64,000 nt of DNA from an uncultured Bacteroidales bacterium (GTDB taxonomy: Bacteria; Bacteroidota; Bacteroidia; Bacteroidales; UBA932), in NCBI GenBank assembly GCA_944323805.1, contig CALUTW010000004.1, forward strand, positions 1 to 64,000, in the 5' to 3' direction. A program made the translations under genes and the position numbers. Below are positions 17,479-27,491 of the stretch, piece by piece. The notes under the pieces were generated by a model. The model saw only the letters and a program-made list of their open reading frames with translations, did no database searches and was not told where the DNA came from. The number at the start of each line of letters is the position of its first letter. Position 1 is the first letter of the stretch.

Positions 17479-19333
17479 AATGACAAAATACACCTTCATT
17501 CTTCTTGAAGAGGAGACTGGAGGCTTCATGCAGAAACTTCAGGAGCTCGGAGTAGTCGATATCACACGTTCCAGAAAACCTGTCGATGCGGATTCTGCGG
17601 CAATGCTCGATGCTGCGGGCGAAAAGAAGAAGGCGATGTCACTGCTTGACAAGGCAGACTATCATGATGACCCTGACTGCCAGGCAATCCGTGAAAGTGC
17701 GGATGCCATGGCGGTGGACGGGAACAATGTCTCTTCCGATGAAAGCAGGACGCTTTCAGCGACAGTCATCGGTACAGCGTCAAGGATAACGGAACTGCAG
17801 GAGCGCCTTGCAGATGTGAAAAGGGCCGCAAAAGCAAGGATGCCATGGGGGGAATTTGACAGCAGCGCCATTGCCGGACTTGAACAGAAAGGACTGAAAG
17901 TCAGATTCTACTGTGTCCCGAAGAAGTCATATGACAAAGCCTGGGAAGACCTTCAGGCACTGCAGGTCATCAACGATGACGGCAGGAATGTATGGTTTGT
18001 GACCGTAAGCGGCATTTCCGGGGAATACAGCTTTCCTGTAAAGGAATCCCCTGCACCATCCGGGTCCTACGGCGAGGCCATGGCTGAAGCCGGGAGCATC
18101 AGGCAGAAGCTTATCAGGGAGAAAGCCAGGATGCTCAGGATGAAGGGCTCAAAGGATATTCTGCAGAAAGAGTATGAGGAACTCCTTTCCGGTCTCGACC
18201 TCTATCTGGCAGAAGCCTCCGGAGAGCAGGCTGTCGGGAACAGGCTCAGCATATTCGAAGGATTTGCGCCTTCGTCTCTTGACGGGACTCTTGGCAAGGA
18301 ATTCGACGGCATGGGCATCTTCTGGATTGCAGAGAAAGCCGTCGAAGAGGACAATCCTCCTATCAAACTGAAGAACAACAGATTCGCCAGCATGTTTGAA
18401 GTCCTGACCGGGATGTACGGCATGCCGGCATACAGGGAATATGACCCTACTCCTGTACTCGGGCCGTTCTTCCTGCTGTTTTTTGCACTCTGCCTCGGCG
18501 ATGCAGGATACGGGCTTGTACTTGTCGCCCTGGGCTTCTTCCTTAAGAAGAAGATGCCGTCCATGGCCCCTCTTGTCATGACGCTCGGGACAGGTACATT
18601 CTTCATAGGCATTTTCATGCATACTTTCTTCGGATTCGATATGCTCACAATGGACTTCATACCGGACTGGATGAAGAAATGCATGCTGAACGGCGATGTC
18701 GCCGGATTCCCGGCCGCCATGGTACTGGCAATCGGAATAGGTATATTCAATACATGCGTAGCACTGGTCATGAAAGCCCTGTGCTATACGCACCGTTTCG
18801 GGCTGAAAGAAAACCTCGGCACATGGGGATGGACTCTCCTGATTGTCGGAGGTGTAATACTTGCCGGAGTGGCAATGCTCGGAGTGATGAAGTCTGAAGT
18901 GGTAAAATGGATATTCATCGTCCTTGCCGTCATATCCGGACTGGGAATCTACATCTTCAACAAGCCGGGAAGAAATCCTTTCGTCAATATCGGGGCCGGA
19001 CTATGGGATACATACAACATGGCGACCGGGCTTCTCGGAGACACATTGAGCTTTATCCGCCTGTATGCCCTAGGGCTTGCAGGAGGCATGCTGGGCTCTA
19101 CATTCAATATGTTGGGAGGCATGCTGATGGAAAGCTGTCCGGTGCCCGTCCTCAACTGGGTGCTGTTCGCCGTGATATTCCTCATTGGCCATGCGCTGAA
19201 TATCGCCCTGTCCTGTCTCGGCGCATTTGTCCATCCACTGCGACTCACTTTCGTGGAGTTCTTCAAGAACAGCGGATACGAAGGCAGCGGAAAACCATAC
19301 AACCCGTTAACATTCAAGAAAGAAGAAGCATAG
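17468..19333 (+). CDS. ntpI: V-type ATPase subunit I (membrane stator)
   Basis: A 621-residue subunit I (V-ATPase subunit a homologue). The N-terminal 330 residues are a cytoplasmic coiled-coil arm; from about 340 there are seven or eight membrane segments (LGPFFLLFFALCLGDAGYGL). The conserved arginine needed for ion movement is in SFIRLYALGLAGG near residue 530. The start at 17468 overlaps subunit D; an ATG at 17480 is an alternative. It forms the ion half-channels facing subunit K. Confidence 0.94.
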   Translation: MVTEMTKYTFILLEEETGGFMQKLQELGVVDITRSRKPVDADSAAMLDAAGEKKKAMSLLDKADYHDDPDCQAIRESADAMAVDGNNVSSDESRTLSATVIGTASRITELQERLADVKRAAKARMPWGEFDSSAIAGLEQKGLKVRFYCVPKKSYDKAWEDLQALQVINDDGRNVWFVTVSGISGEYSFPVKESPAPSGSYGEAMAEAGSIRQKLIREKARMLRMKGSKDILQKEYEELLSGLDLYLAEASGEQAVGNRLSIFEGFAPSSLDGTLGKEFDGMGIFWIAEKAVEEDNPPIKLKNNRFASMFEVLTGMYGMPAYREYDPTPVLGPFFLLFFALCLGDAGYGLVLVALGFFLKKKMPSMAPLVMTLGTGTFFIGIFMHTFFGFDMLTMDFIPDWMKKCMLNGDVAGFPAAMVLAIGIGIFNTCVALVMKALCYTHRFGLKENLGTWGWTLLIVGGVILAGVAMLGVMKSEVVKWIFIVLAVISGLGIYIFNKPGRNPFVNIGAGLWDTYNMATGLLGDTLSFIRLYALGLAGGMLGSTFNMLGGMLMESCPVPVLNWVLFAVIFLIGHALNIALSCLGAFVHPLRLTFVEFFKNSGYEGSGKPYNPLTFKKEEA

Positions 19334-19351
19334 AAACAATCAATTCAATAA

Positions 19352-19795
<444 letters not shown>

Positions 19796-19829
19796 CGGCA
19801 CTGGCCGGACATATTGTCCATAATAAAAG

Positions 19830-19887
19830 GTAACCCGGAAGGGACTTCATGCGTTATGCCTGATTTCTCCTTCCGGGTTACTTTTTT
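19830..19887 (+). terminator. V-ATPase operon terminator; member of a 3'-UTR repeat family
   Basis: A perfect 13-base-pair stem, GTAACCCGGAAGG (19830-19842) with CCTTCCGGGTTAC (19869-19881), is followed by TTTTTT. It starts 35 bases after the stop. The loop segment TGCGTTATGCCTGA and the flanking AAGGG...CTCCTT resemble the elements at 25530-25586 and 45311-45430 read on the minus strand. Confidence 0.85.
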
Positions 19888-19900
19888 ATTGTCCGGACCC

Positions 19901-21409
19901 TCAGTATGAATAATAGCCCTCTACTGCTGCATTCAGCCTCTCGCGCATCTCCATTACCTTTTCAGGATATTCCGAGGCAAGGTCCCTGTCCTCATGGATA
20001 TCTTTACCCTGATTGTACAGGGCCCATGAATCGGAGTTGCCTGTCTCGGTATCCGTCATATCCACTGCCGGGCCCTCAAAAGGAGGGATAAGATGCCAGT
20101 CTCCGAGCCTGTATGTAAGCTTGCCGGTAGAGCCGAGCACAAGGTCTTCCCTGCCCTGCGATGACTTTCCAAGGAAGACATCGAGATGGTTCTGGCTGTC
20201 AAGTCCCTCAGGGACTTCCTGCCCAGTAAGCGCGGCGAGGGAAGCATACAGGTCCATCTGGCTTATCAGGGCATCCGATACCGATTCAGGCTCGATATGT
20301 CCGGTCCACCTCACGAAGAACGGGATATGTGTACCGCCATCGAAAAGGCTGTATTTTCCTCCCCTGTACGGAAGAGCCGGCTTGAAGTCATGTTCTGCCC
20401 ACTTCTCCGCAGCTTCATCGACATAGCCGTCATCAAGGACAGGCCCGTTGTCACTCGAGAATATCACTATGGTATTCTCCGACAGTCCCATTTCATCCAG
20501 ATAGTCAAGAAGCTGGCCTACACACCAGTCAGCCTCAAGCACGACATCGCCCCTCGGGCCAAGACCGCTCTTGCCGGCAAAATCGGAATGAGGGGTGCGC
20601 GGGACATGAGGCTCATGCAGGCCGTAATACAGGAAGAACGGCCTGTCCTTATTGTCACTTATGAACCCCTTTACCTTATCAAGGAAAACATAGGCCATCT
20701 CCTCATCATTCCAATATGCAGACTTGCCTCCTTTCTGATATCCGATGCGCGGAATTCCGTTAACGACCGAACAGCTGTGCCCTTGAGACCATTTCATACG
20801 CATAAGCTCCGGATTGGTCAATGCGGTAGGTTCTCCAGGGAAATTCTCATTGTAGTCGACGTAGAGAGGGTCTGAAGGGTCGAGTCCCGGCACCAGACCG
20901 TTCTCGACATAGACAGTAGGGACCCTGTCAACTGTAGCCGCTATGATATAGGAATAGTCGAATCCTATACTGTTCGGATTGGGCGTTATCTCCTTGTTCC
21001 AGTCAATCTGTCCAGCCCCGAGACCCAGATGCCATTTGCCGATGACCGCAGTGGTGTAACCGGCATCACGCATCATCCCGGCCAATGTAGGCTGGTCCTC
21101 CCGGATGAGCAGATTGGCATCTCCTGCAAGGATTTCAGCATCCTTGTTGCGCCACGGGTACTGTCCCGTCATTATCGAATAGCGGCTCGGAGTGGATGTC
21201 GGCGCAGCAGAATGCGCATCAGTGAGATTAAGCCCCTCACTGCACATCCTGTCGAGATTAGGTGTGTCAAGGACAGTGGAGCCGAGTGCACTTATGTCCC
21301 CGCAGCCAAGGTCATCGGCAAGGACAATGATGACATTCGGCTTTTCCTGCTGCTGTCCGCTGCATGCAGCCGCGGCCGCAACGAAAGGTAATAGGTAGCA
21401 TTTCTTCAT
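19901..21409 (-). CDS. Arylsulfatase-type sulfatase lipoprotein (serine type)
   Basis: A 502-residue S1-family sulfatase that removes sulfate esters from carbohydrate. It starts at 21409 with a lipoprotein signal (YLLPFVAAAAAC), so it should be anchored outside the cytoplasm. Metal ligands start with ADDLGCGD (D32, D33); the active-site motif is S-T-P-S-R (S72-R76), the serine form, which must be turned into formylglycine by an anaerobic sulfatase-maturating enzyme encoded elsewhere. YYGLHEPHVPRTPH and SSDNGP complete the core. It lies 35 bases after the GH3 gene in one operon; the target is probably a sulfated uronate-containing glycan, but this is inference. Confidence 0.9.
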   Translation of the reverse strand: MKKCYLLPFVAAAAACSGQQQEKPNVIIVLADDLGCGDISALGSTVLDTPNLDRMCSEGLNLTDAHSAAPTSTPSRYSIMTGQYPWRNKDAEILAGDANLLIREDQPTLAGMMRDAGYTTAVIGKWHLGLGAGQIDWNKEITPNPNSIGFDYSYIIAATVDRVPTVYVENGLVPGLDPSDPLYVDYNENFPGEPTALTNPELMRMKWSQGHSCSVVNGIPRIGYQKGGKSAYWNDEEMAYVFLDKVKGFISDNKDRPFFLYYGLHEPHVPRTPHSDFAGKSGLGPRGDVVLEADWCVGQLLDYLDEMGLSENTIVIFSSDNGPVLDDGYVDEAAEKWAEHDFKPALPYRGGKYSLFDGGTHIPFFVRWTGHIEPESVSDALISQMDLYASLAALTGQEVPEGLDSQNHLDVFLGKSSQGREDLVLGSTGKLTYRLGDWHLIPPFEGPAVDMTDTETGNSDSWALYNQGKDIHEDRDLASEYPEKVMEMRERLNAAVEGYYSY

Positions 21410-21444
21410 GAAGAATTCTTTTATATGGTTAGTAATCTGTAATC

Positions 21445-24189
21445 CTATTCTGCTGCGATAATCTCCATGCCGTTGACGACTGCCCTGCCTTTGAGTACGG
21501 CAACCCTGATCTCGCTTGCCTTGACGCGCCCGAGCCGGCATATTGAGTCCCCGGCCTTAGCCGTACCTGAGAACACCGGGAGGAACTGTCCTCCTCCGTC
21601 GGATATCAGTATCTCGAATGAACAGCCCGTGCCTTTTCCCCAATCCAGCCTGACTGCGGTAATATCCCTGCTGCTGTCTACCGGCAACGTCAGGTCATCG
21701 CCACGTCCGATTGAAACAGGATATTCCACCTGCTCTTCCTGGACAGGACTGAAACCGGCACTGTCACGACCGGATGTGACTACAATCTTGTCTTCCAGCC
21801 TGATATCTGTCGATGATGCGCCTATCATTATGTCGAACTCCCCCGGCTCGACGGTCCGCTGCATATTTTCATCGACAAGGCTCAGATCCATATACGGGAC
21901 TGTCATCCTCACTACCTTTGTCTCCCCCGGATTGAGGGTAACCCTGTCAAATCCCCTGAGCAGCTTCTCATATGTTGTGACAGAGCTCAGACAGTCATGT
22001 ATATACAGCTGTACGACCTCGTCCCCTTTCATATCCCCGGTATTAGTGACCGAGAAAGATACCTGCACAGGCTCGCCCGGCTCTATGATCCGGTCTTCAA
22101 TCCTGAGATCGGAATAAGTGAACTCGGTATAGCTTAAGCCGTATCCGAAATCATAGAGGGCTCCATTGATCCTGGTCTGGTTTCCGTCAGGACCGGGGGC
22201 ACGGTAACCGTCTACCTGGGAATTGGGCTTTGCAGGGAAATTGAACGGAATCTGACCGACGGTCTTCGGGAAAGTGACAGTAAGCTTCCCTCCGGGATTA
22301 TATTCCCCGAGCAAGGCCTCGGCTATCGCGGTGCCCCCGTGTGAGCCAGGATACCATGCCTCCAGAATCGCATCGGCATTGGCCTGTGCCCAGTTGACAG
22401 ACAGCGGACGGCCATTGATCAGCACGACAATCAGAGGCTTGCCAGTCTTGTGCAGCTCCTTGAGAAGCAGTTCCTGATGACCTGGAAGGTCCAGGCTCGT
22501 GCGGCTCTTGTTTTCCCCGCATGTACGGGCCCCGCCTCCGACCACGGCAATCACGGCATCGCATCCTGATGCCATCTGCACTGCATCATCTATCATGCGG
22601 GCCTCGTTCTCATCCGGCTCCTCAGGCAATATCTCCGAAAGCGGCCACCTTGCATCGACCAGCTCGCATCCCTTGGAGTACAGCACTTCAATCTTCCCGT
22701 CAAGGGCAGCCTTCAGACCTTCAAGCACCGACACGGAATGTGTCGCAAGAGGTCCGTAATGAAGGTGCGTAAAGGATGTCTCGTCTGCATTGGGACCTAC
22801 AACAGCTATCCTCTTTAATTCAGATGCGTCCAGCGGCAATGTCCGGTCCAGGTTTTTCAGAAGGACGAGCGACTCCCTTGATGCCTGGAGTGCGACCTTA
22901 TTGTTCACGATTCCGTCGACCTCCCTGTCAGCGGCTTCATAGTCCGTCTGATAAGGATTGTCGAAAAGCCCGGTAAGGAACTTAACCCGCAGCACATCCC
23001 TGACCCTGTCATCGATTACACTCTCCGGGATGCGCCCCTCCATGACAAGCTCCCTGAGCGGAAGCACATAGCTGTCAGGAGACCGGAATGTACATCTTAC
23101 ATTCAGACCGGCCATGACACTCTGGTACACTGCCTCCTTCATATCAGCCGCCACATGATGCTTTGAATACAGGTATTCCACGGCATCGCTGTCAGACACG
23201 ACGTATCCCTTGAACCCGAACTCCTTGCGGAGCCTGTCCATCAGCCAGTAGCTGCTTCCCTGGACAGGATACCCGTCATAGTCGTTGTATGAGCTCATTA
23301 CCCCGAGCAGCCCTGCCCTGGATATTACCTCACGCCATGGATAGACATGGATATTCTCGAGCTCCCTCGGGGACATCTGGGGATCGACCCTTGCCATACC
23401 TTCCCTTGCCCCCTTATTGTTGGAATATGCCAGATAATGCTTCGATGTAGCCGCCACCTGATGGTCCTGCTGCATTCCCTGCACCATCTGCACCCCGAGC
23501 TCTGCGACCAGATACGGGTCCTCTCCATAAACCTCCTCATACCGTCCCCAGCGCTGGTCCCTTCCGACATCAAGTATAGGAGCATATACATTCGTATAGC
23601 CCAGAAGCCTTGCCTCGCGGCCTGTGATATATCCCACCTGGCGGATAAGTTCCCTGTTCCAGGTATGGCCGAGTCCCAGCTGGGTAGGGAAATTAGTTGC
23701 CCTGCATGCTTCCACACCCCTTATCCCTTCATTGGTAAAGTCGACCGGTATCCCGAGCCTGGTCTCCTCCACGAAGAAACGCTGGACCTCGTTCATTGCC
23801 TTGGCATGCGTTGACGCCGGCCAAAGGTAAGGGGAATCATATACAGGCCGTCCCCAGCCATGGAATCCGTTGAGATGCTCGTCTATCGCTCCTATGCCGT
23901 CCTTCCACAGCTTCTCTTTCCATTCGGGTGTAGGCATGTCATCCTGGAGCACCCTGCGGTAACCGTAAAGGGTTACCATCTGGCAGGTCTTCTCATCAAG
24001 TGTCATCTGTGAAAGCAGGTCTTCAATCCTGTCATCGATATCTGCGGACGGATCCTCGTATACATCCATCTTTCCGTTCTTGTTGAAATCGAAATATGTC
24101 CCTTTATCGACAGACAGCCGGGGCCCGGCAGAAGCATCTGTAAAAGCAATGCCGGCAATAGACGCCAGCACAAGAAGAAATCTCGTCAT
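21445..24189 (-). CDS. Secreted glycoside hydrolase family 3 (beta-glucosidase/xylosidase type)
   Basis: A 914-residue GH3 enzyme with a cleavable signal peptide (LLVLASIAGIAFTDASAG). The N-terminal barrel includes GRDQRWGRYEEVYGEDPY, KHYLAYSN and the nucleophile aspartate in YVVSDSDAVEYL near residue 330; the GH3 C-terminal domain follows (KRIAVVGPNADE, AVVGGGARTCGE), then a fibronectin-III-like domain (TNTGDMKGDEVVQLYI). The last 90 residues or so (VRLDWGKGTGCSFEILISDG) look like an extra galactose-binding-type beta domain. GH3 activities range over beta-glucosidase, xylosidase and arabinosidase; the exact one cannot be read here. Confidence 0.9.
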   Translation of the reverse strand: MTRFLLVLASIAGIAFTDASAGPRLSVDKGTYFDFNKNGKMDVYEDPSADIDDRIEDLLSQMTLDEKTCQMVTLYGYRRVLQDDMPTPEWKEKLWKDGIGAIDEHLNGFHGWGRPVYDSPYLWPASTHAKAMNEVQRFFVEETRLGIPVDFTNEGIRGVEACRATNFPTQLGLGHTWNRELIRQVGYITGREARLLGYTNVYAPILDVGRDQRWGRYEEVYGEDPYLVAELGVQMVQGMQQDHQVAATSKHYLAYSNNKGAREGMARVDPQMSPRELENIHVYPWREVISRAGLLGVMSSYNDYDGYPVQGSSYWLMDRLRKEFGFKGYVVSDSDAVEYLYSKHHVAADMKEAVYQSVMAGLNVRCTFRSPDSYVLPLRELVMEGRIPESVIDDRVRDVLRVKFLTGLFDNPYQTDYEAADREVDGIVNNKVALQASRESLVLLKNLDRTLPLDASELKRIAVVGPNADETSFTHLHYGPLATHSVSVLEGLKAALDGKIEVLYSKGCELVDARWPLSEILPEEPDENEARMIDDAVQMASGCDAVIAVVGGGARTCGENKSRTSLDLPGHQELLLKELHKTGKPLIVVLINGRPLSVNWAQANADAILEAWYPGSHGGTAIAEALLGEYNPGGKLTVTFPKTVGQIPFNFPAKPNSQVDGYRAPGPDGNQTRINGALYDFGYGLSYTEFTYSDLRIEDRIIEPGEPVQVSFSVTNTGDMKGDEVVQLYIHDCLSSVTTYEKLLRGFDRVTLNPGETKVVRMTVPYMDLSLVDENMQRTVEPGEFDIMIGASSTDIRLEDKIVVTSGRDSAGFSPVQEEQVEYPVSIGRGDDLTLPVDSSRDITAVRLDWGKGTGCSFEILISDGGGQFLPVFSGTAKAGDSICRLGRVKASEIRVAVLKGRAVVNGMEIIAAE

Positions 24190-24283
24190 AAGGTATTAAT
24201 TTCAGTGTCTTTATATCATACAAAAATAAGAAAAACGGTCCAAATACGGATGCATCAATAAGGAAATAATGCAGCCTGGACAT

Positions 24284-24326
24284 AAAATAAGGGAGAAAGC
24301 ACGGATTGCTTCCTGAGCTCTCTCCC
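24284..24326 (-). terminator. Possible terminator between DUF4861 and GH3 genes
   Basis: On the minus strand GGGAGA (24326-24321) pairs with TCTCCC (24296-24291), with a second small stem inside, followed by TTATTTTAT. It lies 30 bases after the DUF4861 stop and could separate it from the GH3-sulfatase pair. Confidence 0.4.
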
Positions 24327-24355
24327 CATCGGATTTCCGGGAATCGCCGGTCTGC

Positions 24356-25492
24356 CTATTCCACAGTCACTTTCAACGGATGCGCCTGGGCATATGCGAA
24401 ATCCTTTACCATCTGTGCCCATGCCTCAGGAGATTCGACGCCTCCCTGGCTCCAGCCGGAACCGGTCCATACATCGAAACGTTTTCCTGAAACAGCTACA
24501 GCTTTGAGGACAGCATGCCCGTCCATTGTCCCGGCCTCAACACCCTGCTCTGCAGCATCGACTACAAGACCTACCGAGATATTCCCGTCCCTGTCCGGAT
24601 CCGGAGTATCGGATGCCTTTTCAGTGAAAGCGATATAGTGGTCCCCGTCAGTACGGGCAACCACATCATGGAGCACTGCACCAAGGACTACAGGTATATC
24701 CTGCATGTCAGCGGCATCGAACCATGTGGAAGTCTTGAGGAAACGGGTGTTTGCATCGAGAGATATCTCCTTTACGGCTGACACCTTCTTGCCGTCTACA
24801 TCAAAGGCGGCATATTCAAAGACGGCCTTTGTACGTACCGGACCGTTGCATATGCGCTCCTGTGATGCCCAGTTGTCCCCGAGTATGATCTTGTTTCCGA
24901 CATATGGAGCAAGGGCCCCGCCGCCAAGGGTATTGGCTACCTTGTAGCAGTCCATGCCGTCGCCATAGTTATGATGATAGTCTGCCTTTGCATACCATTC
25001 ATCTATGATGAGCCTGTCTGTACATTTGAGCCATATGTCAGGTCCGAATGTCCTCGGGTCAGCCAGGGCCGGTCCGTAGATCCTGCCTGCAACCAGATTG
25101 TTCTCGTAGGCATAGTCATCCGCACGCTCAGGAACATAACGGCTGTAAACCAGCATTTCATACTCCTCGCGCTCGCCTGTTGTGACGGTATATTCCACAG
25201 TCTCGCCGGCAGGGACGGTAGCCTGGAAAATAAGAAGCTCCTCTCCATGCCTTTCAGTATATACCTGTACAGGTATCTGCTTTCCGGCAGCATCGAGAAC
25301 GACTGCATTTTCCTCAGTAAGCCCTTTGACTTCAGAGGCAAGTGCAGAGAAGTCGAGTTCGACGGTCTCGTTGGTGCGTGCAAGTTCCGAATCATTCTCC
25401 ACCAGGACCTTGACTCCGGCACCTGATGTACACGACATCATTAACGCAGCTGAAATAATGGCAGCCGCACCCATTGCAAAATTCCTTTTCAT
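24356..25492 (-). CDS. DUF4861 family lipoprotein
   Basis: A 378-residue protein of DUF4861 with a lipoprotein signal (AAIISAALMMSC, C21 counted from the ATG at 25492; an alternative ATG lies four codons upstream). The mature part begins with a beta-rich domain (VKVLVENDSELARTNETVEL) and ends YAQAHPLKVTVE. Visible features include FGPDIWLKCTDRLIIDEWYAK and AYVGNKIILGDNWASQ, which suggest a carbohydrate-active beta-sandwich protein. DUF4861 genes are often found beside kduI/kduD in Bacteroidetes polysaccharide loci, as here. No catalytic residues are known to me; a role in uronate-glycan processing is inferred from the neighbourhood. Confidence 0.8.
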   Translation of the reverse strand: MKRNFAMGAAAIISAALMMSCTSGAGVKVLVENDSELARTNETVELDFSALASEVKGLTEENAVVLDAAGKQIPVQVYTERHGEELLIFQATVPAGETVEYTVTTGEREEYEMLVYSRYVPERADDYAYENNLVAGRIYGPALADPRTFGPDIWLKCTDRLIIDEWYAKADYHHNYGDGMDCYKVANTLGGGALAPYVGNKIILGDNWASQERICNGPVRTKAVFEYAAFDVDGKKVSAVKEISLDANTRFLKTSTWFDAADMQDIPVVLGAVLHDVVARTDGDHYIAFTEKASDTPDPDRDGNISVGLVVDAAEQGVEAGTMDGHAVLKAVAVSGKRFDVWTGSGWSQGGVESPEAWAQMVKDFAYAQAHPLKVTVE

Positions 25493-25529
25493 ATCTGTTG
25501 TCATTTATTGTCCCCTTTCTAAAGTATGA

Positions 25530-25586
25530 GGGCGACCTAAAGGAGGTGTTTCAAGCGTAACGCAGAAATACCCTTTTGAGTCGCCC
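25530..25586 (-). repeat. Structured 3'-UTR repeat, short form
   Basis: The ends GGGCGAC (25530-25536) and GTCGCCC (25580-25586) pair, extended by AAAGGAGGT against ACCCTTTT. On the minus strand the core reads AAGGGTATTTCTGCGTTACG, nearly identical to the element at 45311-45430. It starts 28 bases after the kduD stop, sense orientation. Confidence 0.7.
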
Positions 25587-25613
25587 GCACAAGATTTCAA
25601 ATGCGATTCAGAA

Positions 25614-26408
25614 TTATTCCGGCTGCCTTCCGATGTATGCAAGGATACCGCCGTCCACATAAAGGATGTGGCCGTTTACGAAGTCTGATGCAGATGATGC
25701 GAGGAATACTGCAGGTCCCTGGAGGTCTTCAGCATTTCCCCATCTCTCGGCAGGAGTCTTTGCGACAATGAATGAATCGAATGGATGACGTGAACCGTCC
25801 GGCTGACGCTCACGGAGAGGTGCTGTCTGCGGTGTTGCGATATAACCAGGCCCGATACCGTTGCACTGGATATTGTACTTGCCGTACTCTGATGCGATGT
25901 TCCTTGTAAGCATCTTGAGTCCGCCCTTTGCAGCTGCATATGCAGATACGGTCTCACGGCCGAGCTCTGACATCATAGAGCAGATGTTGATGATCTTTCC
26001 GCCGCCGTTCTTTATCATTGAAGGTATGACAGCCTTTGAAACAATGAACGGAGCATTAAGGTCGACGTCGATTACCTGACGGAACTCCTCGGCCTTCATC
26101 TCTATCATAGGGATACGTTTGATGATACCGGCATTGTTTACAAGGATATTGACAGGGCCGAGGTCTTTCTCGATATTCGCTACAAGAGCCTGCACCTGAT
26201 CTTCCTTTGTAACATCGCATACATATCCCTTGGCATCAATTCCTTTCTCCTTGTATGAGGCAAGCCCCTTGTCTACAAGTTCCTGCTTGATGTCATTGAA
26301 AGCAATCTTTGCTCCGGCCTCGGCAAAGGCAGTAGCCAGTGCAAAGCCGATTCCATAGGATGCTCCCGTTACGAGAGCAACTTTTCCTTCAAGTGAAAAA
26401 TTTACCAT
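25614..26408 (-). CDS. kduD: SDR oxidoreductase, 2-deoxy-D-gluconate 3-dehydrogenase type (KduD / gluconate 5-dehydrogenase)
   Basis: A 264-residue short-chain dehydrogenase. The cofactor loop is TGASYGIG (14-21), followed by NNAG (91-94); the catalytic residues are S144, Y157 and K161 (YAAAK). Beside kduI it is expected to reduce 2,5-diketo-3-deoxygluconate (DKII) to 2-keto-3-deoxygluconate with NAD(P)H, feeding KdgK. The C-terminal FVNGHILYVDGG is standard. Gluconate 5-dehydrogenase is the closest alternative name for this subfamily; context favours KduD. It is 74 bases after kduI. Confidence 0.88.
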   Translation of the reverse strand: MVNFSLEGKVALVTGASYGIGFALATAFAEAGAKIAFNDIKQELVDKGLASYKEKGIDAKGYVCDVTKEDQVQALVANIEKDLGPVNILVNNAGIIKRIPMIEMKAEEFRQVIDVDLNAPFIVSKAVIPSMIKNGGGKIINICSMMSELGRETVSAYAAAKGGLKMLTRNIASEYGKYNIQCNGIGPGYIATPQTAPLRERQPDGSRHPFDSFIVAKTPAERWGNAEDLQGPAVFLASSASDFVNGHILYVDGGILAYIGRQPE

Positions 26409-26482
26409 AACAATCTATTAGAAATTGATATTACTTTCATTATGCCATGACGGGTATGCACCCGCCGCAATCTCCGGCCGGG

Positions 26483-27325
26483 TTATTTCAGGTCGGTTGT
26501 AGAACATCCGTCCATGTCGCCGTAGTCGAGATTCTCGCCGCACATTGCCCAGATGAACGTATAGTTCTTGGTTGCACAGGCTGAATGGATGCTCCATTCA
26601 GGGGAAATGACAGCCTGGTCAGCCTTCATCCAGATATGACGGGTCTCCTGAGGCTCTCCCATGAAATGGCATACAGCCTGGTCCTCAGGAATCTCGAAGT
26701 AGAAATATACCTCCATCCTGCGGTTGTGGGTATGGGCCGGCATTGTATTCCATGTGCTGCCCGGCTTAAGCTCGGTCATTCCCATCTGGAGCTGGCAGGT
26801 AGGGACAACCTCCTTGACAAGCATCCTGTTGATTACACGGTGGTTGCTCTCTTCAAGAGTACCAAGCTCCATATGCACGGCCTCAGCGCGTGTCGTGAGA
26901 TGGTCAGGGTATGTAGCATGGGCTGTCGAGCTGCAGAAATAGAATTTTGCAGGGTTCGCAGGGTCTGCACTTGCAAATGTAACCTTCCTGTCGCCTCTTC
27001 CGAGATAAAGGGCCTCCTTGAACTCCATCTCATATTTCTTGTCGCCGGCTACAACGATTCCCTTTCCTCCGACATTGAAGATACCTATTTCCCTCCTTGA
27101 AAGGAAATATTCCGCCCTCAGGATATCGATCGGCTTGAGCTCGAGCTCCTCATTCACAGGCATTGCCCCTCCGGCAATCATTCTGTCATGCATCGTATAT
27201 ACAATATTGATCTCATCGGCGGCAAAGACCTTCTCGATGAGATAATGCTCCCTGAGCTGCTTTGTGTCATAATGCTTTACATCCTGCGGATGTGCGGCAT
27301 ATCTGACTTCACTGTTTATTTTCAT
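26483..27325 (-). CDS. kduI: 5-keto-4-deoxyuronate isomerase
   Basis: A 280-residue cupin isomerase KduI, converting 5-keto-4-deoxyuronate (from unsaturated uronates released by lyases and unsaturated glucuronyl hydrolases) to DKII. Family motifs are RYAAHPQDVKHYDTKQLRE, NVGGKGIVVAGDKKYEM and the metal site MPAHTHNRRMEVYFYF with the histidines and glutamate; the end AMCGENLDYGDMD is typical. Length is normal. A predicted LacI-type site lies 77 bases upstream (27402-27419). Confidence 0.96.
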   Translation of the reverse strand: MKINSEVRYAAHPQDVKHYDTKQLREHYLIEKVFAADEINIVYTMHDRMIAGGAMPVNEELELKPIDILRAEYFLSRREIGIFNVGGKGIVVAGDKKYEMEFKEALYLGRGDRKVTFASADPANPAKFYFCSSTAHATYPDHLTTRAEAVHMELGTLEESNHRVINRMLVKEVVPTCQLQMGMTELKPGSTWNTMPAHTHNRRMEVYFYFEIPEDQAVCHFMGEPQETRHIWMKADQAVISPEWSIHSACATKNYTFIWAMCGENLDYGDMDGCSTTDLK

Positions 27326-27401
27326 GATATGTCAGTTTTTAATGGTCAAACAAACATTTACGTCAACTGCAAAAAAGTTGCCGGCCGGCTCCGCACGACA
27401 C

Positions 27402-27419
27402 TCCGTGAACGTGAACGGA
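27402..27419. promoter_or_regulatory. Predicted LacI-type operator upstream of kduI
   Basis: TCCGTG-AACGTG-AACGGA: one half-site is perfect and the other differs by one base from CACGGA. It lies in the 166-base gap between uxaA and kduI, implying a regulated promoter for kduI-kduD inside this minus-strand cluster. Confidence 0.6.
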
Positions 27420-27491
27420 ACACAACCGACAAAACTAATCAAAAATTTATTTGATTGCAAGAAATTTTACCCAAAAACCTGCATTATGAAA

